Shown in pieces: positions 47,990-60,713 of a stretch of DNA of 64,000 nucleotides (position 1 is its first letter; each line of letters starts with the position of its first letter). A program made the translations under genes and the position numbers. The DNA lies in NCBI GenBank assembly GCA_006176705.1, contig QRFJ01004327.1, positions 1-64,000 on the forward strand. Reading direction: 5' to 3'. The notes below the pieces were generated by a model. The model was not told where the DNA came from, made no database searches, and saw only the letters and a list, made by a program, of their open reading frames with translations. The stretch is from Cocos nucifera. Taxonomy: Eukaryota > Streptophyta > Magnoliopsida > Arecales > Arecaceae.

Positions 47990-49610
47990 TCCTCCACCTC
48001 CTCACTGGTCCCTCGGATCTGCTGGCCTCCTCTTGTTGAAGTTCTCCCGAGATAGTATTGACGACACTGAGAGGCGGCCGATCTTCTTGGTTCTCCCCCC
48101 TTGGCAGTAACGCCCTCAGCCGATCCTCCCACTTTTTAGGCCATCTCCATAGGAATCGGTTGAGTCACCTCGCCTGACGAGCTCTTCGATCTCATCCTGG
48201 AGTTGGATGCACTCCTCATTGTCGTGGTCGTGGTCATGATGATAGAGATAGAACTTGTTGGGATCACGCTTGCTGGGGCGGGAATGCATCCTCTTCGGCC
48301 TCAAAAGTTGTTCCCTGATTTCTATCAGTACATAGATCTTTGGAGCGTTAAGAGGGGCATAGTCGTGAAATCTTCATCGGAGAGAACTTCAACGCTGGGG
48401 AGAACCTCGACATGCCCTTCTATTGGGGCTTCTCCACCCTAGGATCCGAGGGAGAGTTCGGGCTCGCCTGCGATCGGAAGGAGTCTGAGAGCGCGGTTGA
48501 GCTTCACTCTGCTTTCCTTCTTTGGTGGGCTGGGCAGGCCCGTCGATTCATCACTTACCACTTGCTTCATCATCCTTAGCCTTGAAGGCCTCTTCTGCCC
48601 GGGCATACCCTTTGGCTCGAGCTAGCATGTCAGCAAAATTCTTGGGATACTTCTTTTCTAGGGAGAACAATAAGTCATTCTTTTGAAGGCCGCCCTTGAG
48701 GGCGACCATGGCGACTGATTGGTCTAGGTTCTAGACCTCCAATGCAGCAGCGTTAAACCGAGTGACATAAGCCCAGATGGGTTCCCCCTTCTTTTGCCTA
48801 ATGGCCATCAAGGAATCCAAACCTCGACGCGGTCGCCTACTACTGACGAAGTGGGCCACGAACTATTGACTCATCTGGTCAAACGATAAGATGGTACTCG
48901 ACTTGAGCACTGAGTATCAGTTTCTGATAGCTCCCTTAAGGGTAGAGGGGAAAGCCCGGCATAAGATAGCATTTGGCACACCATGGAGCAATATCGTTGT
49001 CTGAAAGGCTTCCAAGTGGTCGACCGGATCGATGGTTCCATCGTAACTTTTGAACTACGGGAGCTTGAAGTTCGGCGGGATTGATTCCTACATAATTTTT
49101 TATGAAAAAGGAGGATCAGTGTAAATGTTATCATCACGTGAGGAGGGAGTGTGACAAAGTTCTTCGATCCGTCGGCTCATTTCTAAGAGCCTTTGATCCA
49201 AGAGATCTTCATGATCTCTGATTTCCAAAGTTTTCTGGTAGAATGGGTGTGAAGCTTCACCCTGGGTCGAGCCACGATCCGAGCAAGGGCTCTCCCTCCT
49301 TTGCCTCCCCCTTCCAGGGATCGGAGGTCGGATAGCCCAAGTCGGTCGCTCCTGGACCGGACCACACGGCTATGGAGAATTCCGCACCGATTAAGCTGGT
49401 ACTGGGGCCTGCTGGTGCATGGCCTACACTGCCTGCACCGCCTCCGTGAGACCCCGAACATATTGGACGAGCAGGTTGAACTGCTCCGCATCCACCGCAG
49501 CTATAGATGAAACTTGGGTCGTCGGAGCTGGAGCGGGAGCGGATGGATCTGAACGGGATCGGGCCGCGGAGGTCGTCGATCGTCGGGTCAAAGCTCTCTT
49601 GGGGGGCATT
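47990..49610 (-). pseudogene. Tat gag
   Basis: Minus strand. Starts at ATG 49609 (MPPKRALTRRSTT), with a proline/alanine-rich N-terminus, then a helical capsid part around 49080-48560 (LEAFQTTILLHGVPNAIL, FPSTLKGA, SSRRPRRGLDSLMAIRQKKG). A CHHC-type nucleocapsid knuckle is at 48260-48200 (FYLYHHDHDHDNEECIQL), whose first Cys is replaced by Leu. Multiple stops. Gag forms the particle and binds element RNA. Confidence 0.82.
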
Positions 49611-49739
49611 TTTTTTCCTCAGAAAAGAATTCTAAAGAGGAAGAAGAGAGATCTCCGGAGAGAGAGAAATCATCGTCGAGCACTCCTTTAAGAATAAGGG
49701 AACCTCGGGGGTTTGGGGTCCCTCCTTCTAGCACCATTC
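49611..49739 (-). other. Tat leader with primer binding site
   Basis: Minus strand reads TGGTGCTAGAAGGAGGG starting at 49736, three bases inside the LTR end. The equivalent site after the 61779-62070 LTR is TGGTGCTAGAGGAAGGG. The tRNA was not identified with confidence. A short leader follows to the gag ATG at 49609. Confidence 0.65.
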
Positions 49740-50705
49740 TGTTGGTGCAGAAACTGGTCATCGTCGAATCCAGTTGGAGTGGAGGTGGACGAGGTCGCCG
49801 TCGGGGACCTACAAAATAAAGTCTCATTTAGAGCCGGTGGGGGGTGGCTCCGATAGGACCCTTTGACGATCAAGTCAGCTCTGGCCATCAGGAATGGAGT
49901 GCTCGAGAATGAGTTCCGTAGAGCTTAGAGAAGGAGATGAGAGCTTAGAGAAGGAGAGGAGAGCTTAGAGCTTAGGGTTAGTGTATCTGGAGGGTCCCTT
50001 TTATAGGCGGAGCTTGATGGTGGCAGTTGTAGCCACGTGCCACCATCAAGCTCGAGGTCCGACGAGCCGCTCGAGGTCCGATGGAGTCAGTTCTAGGGGA
50101 AGACGTCGTCTGCAGCACCGCCTACAACGGATTGATGGTGACAGCCATCGTCGCCTAGTAGAGGATCGCTGTCATCTACAGTGGACTGATGGTGATGGTT
50201 GTAGCTATCTTGATACCGAGCCGCTCGGGGTCGAATGAAGGATTGAAGGGCTTTGACATGCACCCATTTTGGAGGAGTTCGGACTCCTAAAGAGGAAGCT
50301 CGGAAGGAGTTCGGCTTCCATAGGCATCTGGCTGGAGGTGTGCGGCTAAGGCTCGATCGCTAGGGAGTTCTGTAGGAGTTTGGCTCTTGAAGAAGTCCGA
50401 TCGAGAGGATGTCTGGGAGGAGTCTGACCAGACTATGGCTGCTGAGGAGTTTGGCCGAGGGATGACCGCTTAGGAGTTCGATCAATTGACAGCCATTGAG
50501 GAGTTTGGCCAATTGGCAACCACTGAGGAGTTCGACCGAGGGATGACCATTGAGGAGTTCGATCGGATGAGCTCGACCTCTTAAAAGTTTGACCAGCTAA
50601 AGGAGTTTGGCTAAGGTTCATCTGCTAAAACCCTTCCATGACTACCGGTTGCACTAGCCTGAGCATCGAACTGGACTTTGGTGGGAGCGGGGTTTATCCT
50701 CAACA
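49740..50705 (-). repeat. 5' LTR of complete Tat element (966 bp)
   Basis: TG...CA ends on the minus strand (TGTTGAGGATAAACC to CCAACA). Near its outer part it carries several 'GGAGTTYGRCCGAGGGATGACC' units in tandem (about 50430-50560). Confidence 0.9.
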
Positions 50706-50844
50706 AAAATAATTCCTTGTTCGTCGTTGCCTCATGTGAATGCAATGCTCGCCTTCAACCTTTCTCTCTCTCTCTCTTTCTTTTTTTTACTCTTGTTAAG
50801 ATGAGGTTCTCCAATCTTGTTAGGATGAGCTTCTCTAAAGAAAG
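50706..50844. other. older Tat-like DNA between two insertions
   Basis: A 139-bp island with a (TC)n run at about 50764-50780 and two diverged 'CTTGTTARGATGAGSTTCTC' words. A related word occurs at 44012-44025 next to the minisatellite. Together with 60714 onward it is the target of copia copy E. Confidence 0.5.
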
Positions 50845-53103
50845 TGTTAGATATATGTGCCCTAGAAGTCAGAATTGGCTGACACTTGTAATATACTTCT
50901 AAGGGCAAAATTATAATTTTGACTAAAATTAATAAAATAGATTATTTTCTAACATATATGTGTATTTAGTGTCTGTGATAAATTCTTTGAGTTAATGGTA
51001 ATGATAATTCATATTTTCAAGAGTTGAAAATTTAAGACATGAATAATCATTATTAACTCATAAAATGCTCCCGACTATAGGATCATCACGAGGATGGTGA
51101 TTGATCCGCAAGGTTGGTGTACAATCGCTTCTCTTTAGTAGATGAGTCTTGAGTCTATGGTGTGGAGACACTAGAGCGAGAGTACAGATACTTGTTAGAG
51201 AACAAGGGCACTGAGCATGACCACCTCGAGTAGTCATTAGGAAGTATACCTTCTCATCAATGACTGACTCGATGTTGCAGTGGTGTGTCTGGTTCTTTGA
51301 TCTGAGATGCATCGGCAGTTCAGCTTGAGGGTGTTATAGTTTGACTATACCATAACTCGATCTCCTAGCCATTCGGAACCCTGAGGTGTATGTTGGCTAT
51401 AGCATGTTCATTGTAGGAACTGGATTGCATCAAGATGGAATCTATCTACCTTGGTGGTAGAGGAGCAGCCCTATGATGATCATGAGAATCAAGTCCAGAA
51501 GCCCATGGCCATGGCAGAGTGAAATAATAGAAAGAGTTTCTATTTAGGTTTTCACATCGGACTTGAATCGAATGATTACATCATATGATAGAGACTAGGG
51601 TTTGACGAGTTCACCTAAACCCTAATCTGATCAGAGCTCAAGATAGAAGAACTTAATCACACAAGTAGCTGCACCAAGAGGTTCGCATTCAGCTCTGATG
51701 GGTTGCCACCATATACTGCTAGGTATCACTGGTGGATTTTGGGAGCAATTAGAATGATTTAGATGATCGATCATTCAAGCTGTTCAAATCAGAAGAGTTA
51801 TGATCCATCGAAAGGAGTTTCAATGATGTCGATGATAGAGATCATGACATATCCCATTACCATATAGAACTGAACCTAACTGGGTCACACAAACAAGGGT
51901 TTGAATCTAGTGATCATCAATTAAACTGATCCAGTTTAATTGATCTAAATGAGATTTAATTAGGTTTAAGAAAATCATGCTAGCACTCGATTGAACCTAA
52001 CGTTCTTCTTTTACTATCATAAATAGTTATCCTGACTGAGCCAAAGGAGTTTGTGCTTATTCAAAGGCCTTCACCTGGTCTGATTGGAGCCTGTCCAGGT
52101 CAAAAAAAGATTGTCTTATTTTGTAAGACAATACCTACCATTTTTTATCACCTGCCATTTCTCGTCCTTTGACTTTGGTCAAAAGTTGACCTTGACTAGT
52201 CAAATGTTGACCATTGATACTTTGACTTCTGTCCACATATCACGCACCTATTGGAGAGCTGGTGGGGGCTTATCCTCCTACCAGAACCTGGCAAGGAGGA
52301 GGGTGCACGCCACCCTTGGCGTGTGCCCAAGCTGGAGGCGCCCAGGAGTCCCTATTGGATAGGGACTCCATCTCCTTTTTGGATTCCGATTAGACTTCTC
52401 CTAAGAACCAAGTTTGACTGGTCTTAGGCACCATCTAAGGAGGAATCCAAGGGACTCTATTCCCACCAATCAGATTTAGATGATTTCATAAAGGGTTGTG
52501 ATTGGTTGGGAAGAAGAGGAGTTGGATCATGCATAGTCTATAAATAAGACCCTGCGCCCAACTCAAAGAGCAATTGAAATTCCCACGCCCCAAGGCTGCC
52601 TCTCTTCTCCTCCTCCATGCCAAGTCCACCTTCTCCCTCTCCTCTCCACACCCAAAGGAGTTTGGGATCTTAATTAGTGCAATCCAGATGAGAGAAAGGT
52701 GACAGAAAGCTAGAAGGCTGCACTACTGCAAAGGACAACTGCTGATCTTCAAAAGGTATTTTGAAGATCCTCTAGATCTAATTTTTGGAGACATGATAGA
52801 GAAGAAGAGAATCTTCAAATCCAATCTGAGTGGATACTGATAGAGGCTAGGCACTTGCATGGCTAGATCCAGAATCTTCCGCTGCATATAGGATCATCAA
52901 CGGGTAATAGGATTACCCTACATCAAGGTAAATTAAATATGATTTAATTTATTTATATTTTGTTTTTATTATTAGAATAATAAAGATTAGATCTGAAACT
53001 TTTTAGATCTAATTTAGATCAAAGGAAAAAAATTTTAAAATATATCTCTTGATCCGATCAGATCTGAACGAATCTGATCCAAAAAATCAGAATTTTTTCT
53101 TCA
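50845..53103 (+). repeat. 5' LTR of copia copy E (2259 bp)
   Basis: TGTTAGATATATG to TTTTTTCTTCA, with a TATA box GTCTATAAATAAG near 52537. A long U3 precedes it. Nearly the whole length aligns with 58456-60713. Confidence 0.92.
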
Positions 53104-54950
53104 ACTAGTATCAAAGCCAAGGTTCTAAAGTATTTAGATCTAATTTTAAATTTATTCTAATCAAAAATATATGATTTCAGATGTCACATGAGATGTGATC
53201 AGATCTAAAATCAAAAAAAATTAAAATTAAATGATTTGGATCTAAGATTAGAAAATATGCATGACTAATTCTAAAATAGAATAGTTCTATAAAATAGTCT
53301 TGCATGTTTATAATTTAATTTGATTAAATAATATTTTAGATCTATTTATTTACTATTTTTTGATATTATAATTATTATAATAATATTTAAAAAATAATAA
53401 ATAAAAATTATTTAATTTTAAACATCATATGAGATATGATTGATGCATGTCTAGACTAGTTGTAGAATAGTTCTACATAGTTATCTAGATTAGAGTTTAT
53501 TTTGATAAGATCAATTTAAATCTAATTTTTTAAATTATTATGAGATAATTTAGATCTGAAAATATGCATGATTCGATACATGAGATGTATGCAAAATATG
53601 CCATGATTAGATCTAATTTGTATATGAGATATATGATATAGATCTAAAACTATTTTGTAGTATTACATGTTCCTGATTAAGGCATTCCTCTTAGCCGTCG
53701 GATCATAAGAATGAAGAAGGGTTTAAAGACCCTCTCCTCCCATCCAATGGGGTGTTCTTATGATGTGTAGGGTGCTGCACGTTCGTCCTTAATCAGAAAT
53801 CCAAAACTTACTTTCTGCAAAATCCTAGATCCTGAAACCCTAGGATTTATTGTGCATATTTTATTTATGAACCCTACTTAATTAAAAATTAAGATTATGA
53901 AATATTAATTAGGTCTAAAATTTAGAATTTTAGATCTAAGACATATTCATAATACTGGGTTCGGGCTTGGGTAGCTCAATTAGGTCTAAGCGGTTGATCA
54001 AACCGAATCAAGAGTTGGTTAGATGGGATCAACAATGCTTAAATTGACCAGCCTAATAGGATTAAGTCTGGGTCAAGATCGAGTAACGATCAAGCAAGAC
54101 CTAATTAGGCTCAGAGGTTAGAGTCTGGATTGTAGGCTAACCCAATTGGTTCTGGCTCAACAATTTGGTGTCTAAGGTAAGTTTGGCACATACGACCGAC
54201 TGATTTTTAATTGGGAGCTACTCGACCTGAATGCATTCTTGTACGAGTTAGTGGCATATCCCTTCCACCGATCTCACTTACCTGGCCATATCTGTTGACC
54301 CAGTTCTGATTTGAGGTGGTCAATAATCCGAGCTAACCCATGCCACTAGGTTAGTCATAATTGTTATGACTATGACAAGTCTAGTTTAATGAGACCTGAA
54401 TCAATTCTTCCTAAGAAAAGATTAAGTCTGAGGTCTTCCACCATTGTAGATGTGCGGGCCCTTCCTAGGGGTTGATTGTTCTCGACTGGATACAGTGGCT
54501 CAGTTGCACCGAAAAGATGCAACCATGTCTATTAGGCATTGGATGCTATGGGCTGGAGGATGAGTTGGGCTCAATATTCTGGATACGGTGAGAGACTCAA
54601 TTAGGAACCCAGTCTATGCAAATGGTGGGTCTGACTTAACTAAGGAGTGGATCAATATTATGGATACGGTGAGATTCATGAATTAGAGACCAAGTTTGGG
54701 TGCACCATGATTAGAGAATCATTGAATAAGAGTTGTTCACTCATTGGCTAACCCATCACCAATAACTGTTAGATGAGGTAATGAGTCAGTTGGTGAGACC
54801 GCACCATCCACTAGAAATCATTAATCGTGGAGATTTTCGCATCTCTATAGAGGGAGTGTAGGGATCCGAGAAAATAGTGGAAGCTAATTTGTTTAAAAAT
54901 AAAATCCCTAAACAAATTGGTCAAATCAAAATTACAGTATCTAACTAGTG
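53104..54950 (+). other. leader of copia copy E with primer binding site
   Basis: TAGTATCAAAGCCAAGG at 53106-53122 is a two-base variant of the initiator-Met primer site. About 1.8 kb without a coding frame follows; the same leader lies in copy B. Confidence 0.75.
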
Positions 54951-55330
54951 GATGATCAAGAACATAGAACATAGAAGAGCTTGAAAAGCTTGGTGTGAAG
55001 TTAGACTTGGATCTGCAGAACGATGTTATTCTGCAATCCTTGACTGATGCATATGGGCAATTTATCATGAACTACCACATGCATAAACTTCAAAATTCTT
55101 TAGCCAAATTAATGAACATGCTGGTCACTGCTGAGCTTTCTATTAAAGGTTCTAAAGGCTCAGTTCTTACTATGGAATGGACTTCTTCCAAAAGAAAGTC
55201 TTCTAGAAACAAAAAGAAGTCTACAAAAAAGCAAAAGCTGAAAGGAGGAAAGAAGAAGAAGGCAGAGCCGAAGATGAAAGCCGCTGTCAAAGAAAAGTGT
55301 TTCCATTGCAACAAGAAGGAAGGTCCTTCT
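54951..55330 (+). pseudogene. copia gag, internally deleted
   Basis: Only the C-terminal gag remains: EELEKLGVKLDLDLQNDV, TDAYGQFIMNYHMHKL, a lysine-rich tail and CFHC, the first half of the zinc knuckle. The knuckle then jumps to the protease linker, so CxxC lacks its His and last Cys. Compared with copy B, about 480 bp encoding the N-terminal gag are missing just before 54960. Confidence 0.8.
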
Positions 55331-56710
55331 GGAGATATGCTCGTAATTGAGTCTAACTTATGGTTTCTTCTGCATCTAGTTGGGTGCTTGACTCTGGTTC
55401 TAGTGCTCATCTGTGCACTTTCATGCAGGGTCTTGAGGATAGCAAGAGGCTGAGGGATGGAGACATGATCCTACGCATCGATAATGGAGCAAGAGTTGCT
55501 GCCATGGCTGTGGAAACATATCCTCTTCGATTACTATCTGGTTTAGACTTAGTTTTGAAAGACTGTTATTATGTGCCTGCAGCTAGCAGAAATTTGATTT
55601 CTATTTCATGCTTAGCACTAGAAGGCTATGTGATTACCTTCTTTAAGGACCATTGTAACATTCTTTATGAAAGAAATAAAATTGCAAATGGTTTTCTTAT
55701 TAATGATCTTTATCAGCTACATATTGATGTATCTGTTCTAACTATCGAGCAAAACGTGAATGCCAAATGACCTAGGGATAGTCCAAATGATAGATATCTA
55801 TGGCACCTGAGATTAGGTCATATAGCAGAAGATAAGATCAACAAATTGGAGAAAAATGGGCTATTGAGTCCATTGACTTTCGAGTCATATCTAACTTGTG
55901 AATCTTGTCTTCAAGGCAAAATGACTAAACTTCCTTTTGTTGGACATGAGGAAAGGGCCACAGATCTCCTTGTCCTAGTACATACTGATGTGTATGGCCC
56001 ATTTGATGTGCCGACTAGAGGCAATTTTGTCTACTTCATTATCTTTACCGATGATCTGTCTAGGTATGGGTATGTGTATCTTATGAGACACAAGTCTGAA
56101 GCTTTTGAAAAGTTTGAAGAATTTAGACATGAAGTAGAAAAATAAACTAGAAAATCCATTAAGGTTCTTCAATCAGATCAAGGAGGTGAATACCTTAGCC
56201 GGGATTTTCTAGACTATCTCAAGAAAAATGGCATAGTCTCTCAATGGACTCCACCAGGAACACCTCAACTCAATGGAATTTCAGAATGGAGAAATCGGAC
56301 TCTATTGGATATGGTCCGATCCATGATGAGCTTCATAGACCTCCCTGATTTTTTTTGGGGACATTCATTGTTAACTTCAATTTATCTACTGAATAGAGTT
56401 CCCTCTAAAACTATTCCTACCACACCGTATGAGATATGGCACGGTAAGAAACCAAGTCTGAGTCATCTCAGAATTTGGGGTTGTCCGGCTCATGTCAAAA
56501 GACAATAAGCAGGACAAGTTAGAGTTTAGGTCCTTCAGAGCTCAATTCATAGGATATCCTAAAGAGTCATTAGGATACTATTTCTACATTCTAGAAGACC
56601 ACAATGTGATTGTGAGTTGACATGCCATTTTTCTTGAAAAATAGTTTATTCAAGATAGCGGCATTGAAAAACATATTAAGCTTGATGAGAAAGTCTCACA
56701 AGTACAATAA
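55331..56710 (+). pseudogene. copia protease and integrase
   Basis: Protease with the catalytic DSG at 55390-55398 (WVLDSGSSAHLC). The pre-integrase zinc domain (HLRLGHIAEDK ... CESCLQGKM) is at about 55803-55920. The integrase core has VHTDVYGPF (about 55978), SDQGGEY (about 56174) and a Glu in SEWRNRTLLDM (about 56283), so the D,D,E set is present. Breaks: a TAA at 56143-56145, a stop plus a one-base insertion near 56507-56515 (family phrase RQQADKLE) and a TGA near 56618. Confidence 0.88.
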
Positions 56711-58441
56711 GCTAAGGACCAATTGGAACCAAATCAGATTGAGCCAATAAGAACACTACCTCCTCCACCTCGTAGATCAGAAAGAGTTTCCCATCTCCCT
56801 GAAAGATACTTGGGTATTATTTCAGGGGAAGTAGAGAAAATGTTTCTCGTAGGTAATGGTGCTCACGGTGATGATCCCAAAACCAAAAATGAGGCGATAT
56901 CAGATATCGACACCGAGAAATGGCTAGAGGCAATGCAGTCAGAAATTGACTCGATGCACTCGAACCAAGTCTGGACCTTGGTAGATCCACCAGAAGGTAT
57001 AGTACCTATTGGGTGTAAATGGATCTTCAAGAGAAAGATTGGTGCAGATGGAAATGTAGAGATATTCAAGGCTACACTAATGACAAAAGGTTATAGTCAA
57101 CGCGAAGGCATTGACTATCAGGATACCTTTTTCCCAGTGGCTATGCTAAAATCCATCCGCACATTGCTTGCCATTGCAGCCTATTTCGATTATGAAATAT
57201 GGCAAATGGATGTGAAAATGGCATTCTTAAATGGATATCTTGAGGAAGATATCTATATGGAACAGCTGCTAGGTTTCACATCCAGGGATACTGATCATAA
57301 GGTTTGCAAGCTGCAAAGGTCCATATATGGATTTAAGCAAGCATCTTAGAGCTGAAACACTCATTTCAATGATGTGATCAAAATATTTGGTTTCATCAAA
57401 AATGAAGAGGAACAGTATGTCTTCAAAAAGGTCAGTGGGAGCGCTGTTGTCTTCCTCGTATTGTACGTGGATGACATCCTCCTTATTGGGAATGATATTC
57501 CCATGATGACAACAGTCAAATTATGGTTGTCCAAAAAATTCTCCATGAAAGACCTAGGTGAAGCATCCTTTATTCTAGGAATTAAAGTCTATAGGGATAG
57601 ACCGAATAGGATGCTAGGACTTTCACAGAAGATGTACATAGAGGAAGTACTAAAGAGGTTTAGTATGGAAAACTCTAAGAGGGGATTAATACCCTTCAGA
57701 CATGGTATTCATCTTTCCAAGAAGATGTGCCCTAGCACACCTGAGGAAATAGAACGCATGAGCAAGATCCCTTATGCTTCTGCAATAGGGAGCCTCATGT
57801 ATGCCATGCTATGTACACGACCTGATATAGCCCATGCTATGTCACAAGCAGATATCAGTCAAATCCATATGAAGAATACTGAACTTCTATGAAATGTATC
57901 CTTAAGTACTTATGAAGAACTAAGGATATGATGTTGGTCTTTGATAACGGAGAACTCTAAGTCTAGAGATACACAGACTTGGATTTCATGTCCGATATAG
58001 ATGATCGAAAGTCGACATCTGAGAGTCTATTTATGTGCAATGGTGGTGCGGTCAGCTGGAAGAGTTCCAAGCAAAATGTGATAGCAGATTCCATCATGAA
58101 AGCAGAATATATCGCTGCATTAAAGGCTGCAAAGGAAGCATTCTGATATAAGAAGTTTGCTACAGAAATCGGAGTAATGCCATCAGATGCCATTCCTCTA
58201 TACTGCGACAACAATAGCGCCATAGCCCTTGCTAAGGAGCCAAGATCTCACCAGAAATCCAAGTTACATTGAGCGGCGATACCACCTCATCCATGATTAT
58301 CTTGAGAAGGGTTACACTGAGATCAAGAGAGTCGACTCCATAGATAATGTGGCAGATCCGCTTACAAAGCCGTTGGGCCAACAGAAGATCAAAGCCCACC
58401 TTGAGAAGATGGGACATAGACTTATAGCCAATTGGCTTTAG
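56711..58441 (+). pseudogene. copia reverse transcriptase and RNase H
   Basis: RT from the PPPPRRSERVSHLP linker through KWIFKRKIGADG, QMDVKMAFLNGYLEEDIYMEQ, the intact catalytic YVDD at 57464-57475, MKDLGEASFILGIK and RPDIAHAMS. RNase H follows with AVSWKSSKQ, KAEYIA and the closing ADPLTKPLGQQK. Breaks: TAG near 57346, a frame change after 57840, TGA near 58145 and a one-base insertion near 58262. Order RT after integrase is diagnostic of Ty1/copia. Confidence 0.9.
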
Positions 58442-58455
58442 GATAAGTGAAAGAT

Positions 58456-60713
58456 TGTTAGATATATGTACCCTAGAAGCCAAAATTGGCTGACACTTGT
58501 AATACACTTCTAGGGGCAAAATTATAATTTTGACTAAAATCAATAAAAATGGATTATTTCCTATCACATATGTGTATTTAGTGTCGGTGATACATCCTTT
58601 GAGTTAATGGTAATGATAATTCATATTTTTAAGAGTTGAAAATTTAAGACATGAATAATCATTATTAACTCATAAAATGCTCCCAACCATAAGATCATCA
58701 CGAGGATGGTGATTGATCTGGAAGGTTGGTGTACAATCATTTCTCTTTAGTAGATGAGTCTTGAGTCTACGGCGTGGAGACACTAGAGCGAGAGTATAGG
58801 TACTCATTAAAGAATGAGGGCACTGAGCGTGACCACCTCGAGTAGTCATTAGGAAGTCTACCTTCTCGTCAATGACTGATTCAATGCTATAGTGGTGTGT
58901 CTGGTTCTTTGACCTGAGATGCATTAGTAGTTCACCTTAAGGGTGTTATAGTTTGACTACACCATAACTCAGTCTCCTAGCCATTCAGAACCTTGAGGTG
59001 TATGTTGGCTATAGCATGTTCATTGTAGGAACTGGATTGCATCAAGATGGAATCTATCTACCTCGGTGGTAGAAGAGCAGCCCTATGATGATCATGAGAA
59101 TCAAGTCCAAAAGCCCATGGCCATGGTAGAGTGAAATAATAGAAAGAGTTTCTATTTAGGTTTTCACATCGGACTTGAATCAAATGATTACATCATATGA
59201 TAGAGACTAGGGTTTGACGAGTTCACCTAAACCCTAATCTGATCGGAGCTCAAGATAGAAGAACTTAATCACACAGGTAGCTGCACCAAGAGATTCGCAT
59301 TCAGCTCTGATGGGTTGCCACCATATACTGCTAGGTGTCACTGATGGATTTTGGGAGTAATTAGAATGATTTAGATGATCGATCATTCTAGCTGTTCGAA
59401 TCAGAAGAGTTTTGATCCATCGAAAGGGGTTTCGATGATGTCGATCATAGAGATCATAACATATCCCATTACCATACAGAACTGAATCTAACTGGATCAC
59501 ACAAATAAGGATTTGAATCTGGTGATCATCAATTGAACTGATCTAGTTCAATTGATCTGAATGAGATTCAATTAGGTTCAAGAAAATCATGCTAGCACTC
59601 GATTGAATCTAATTTTTTCTTTTACTATCACAAATAGTTGTCCTGAGCCAAAGGAGTTTGTGCTCATTCAGAGGCCTTCACCTGGTCTGACTGGAGCCTA
59701 TCCAGGTTAGAAAAGGGTTGTCTTATTTTATAAGACAATACCTGCCATTTTTTATCACCTGTCATTTTTCGTCCTTTGATTTTGGTCAAAAGTTGACCTT
59801 TGACTGGTCAAATGTTGACCATTGACACTTTGACTTCTGTCCATGTGTCACGCACCTATTGGAGAATTGGTGGGGGCTTGTCCCCCTGCCAGAATCTGGC
59901 AAGGAGGAGGGCGCACGCCACCCTTGGCGTGTGCCCAAGCTGGAGGTGCCTAGGAGTCTCTGTTGGACAGGGACTCCATCTCCTATTGGATTCCAATTAG
60001 ACTTCTCCTAAGAACCAAGTTTGACTGATCTTATGTGCCATCTAAGGAGGAATCCAAGGGACTCTATTTCCACAAATCAGATTTAGATCTGATGTCACAA
60101 AGGATTGTGATTGGTTGGGAAGAAAAGGAGTTGGATCATGCATAGTCTATAAATAAGACCCTACATGCAACTCAAAGAGCAATTGAAATTCCCACACCCC
60201 AAGGCTGCCTCTCCTCTCCTCCTCCATGCCAAGTCCACCTTCTCCCTCTCCTCTCCATGCCCAAAGGAGTTTGAGATCTTAGTTGGTGCAATCCAGATGA
60301 GAGAAAGGAGACAGAAAGCTAGAAAGCTACATTATTGCAAAGGATAATTGCTGATCTTCAAAAGGTATTTTGAAGATCCTTCAGATCTAATTTTTGGAGA
60401 TGTGATAGAGAAGAAGAGGATCTCTAAATTCAATCTGAATGGATATCGGTAGAGGCCAGGCACTTGCATGGCTAGATCCAGAACCTTCCGCTGCATACAG
60501 GATCATCAATGGGTAATAGGATTACCCTACATCAAGGTAAATTAAATATGATTTAATTTATCTATATTTTATTTTTATTATTAGAATAATAAAGATCAGA
60601 TTTGAAATATTCTAGAACTAATTTGGATCAAAGAGAAAAAAAATTTGAAATATATTTTTTGATTCGATCAGATCTAAACAAACCTGATTCGAAAAATCAG
60701 GATTTTTTCTTCA
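58456..60713 (+). repeat. 3' LTR of copia copy E (2258 bp)
   Basis: Starts TGTTAGATATATG after GGATAAGTGAAAGAT (polypurine region) and ends TTTTTTCTTCA. TATA box TCTATAAATAAG near 60147. Confidence 0.92.

Larger units (their letters stand above)
42032..50705 (-). mobile_element. Ty3/gypsy element, Tat-like, complete structure
   Basis: 8,674 bp on the minus strand with a perfect 5-bp duplication AAAAT (42027-42031 and 50706-50710). LTRs are 49740-50705 (5', 966 bp) and 42032-42915 (3', 884 bp). Order from the 5' end: primer site, gag, protease, RT, RNase H, a second RNase H-like domain, integrase, then a 1-kb minisatellite. The extra RNase H after the normal one and the absence of a chromodomain after integrase point to the Tat branch. 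Stops throughout make it non-autonomous at present. Confidence 0.92.
50845..60713 (+). mobile_element. Ty1/copia element, family C copy E, full-length
   Basis: 9,869 bp on the plus strand with LTRs 50845-53103 and 58456-60713, primer site, leader, shortened gag, and pol in the order protease-integrase-RT-RNase H. Flanks GAAAG (50840-50844) and AAAAG (60714-60718) match at four of five bases, consistent with an aged target duplication. It interrupts an older Tat fragment. It is the best-preserved coding copy of the family in this window but still has several stops. Confidence 0.92.

Noticed and set aside
52084..52362. Short frames inside family C LTRs (also 2639-3041, 28415-28732, 51058-51312, 58670-58924, 59234-59500, 59800-60000)
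   Set aside because: They recur only because the LTR is repeated. They lie in U3 sequence and vary in length between copies.
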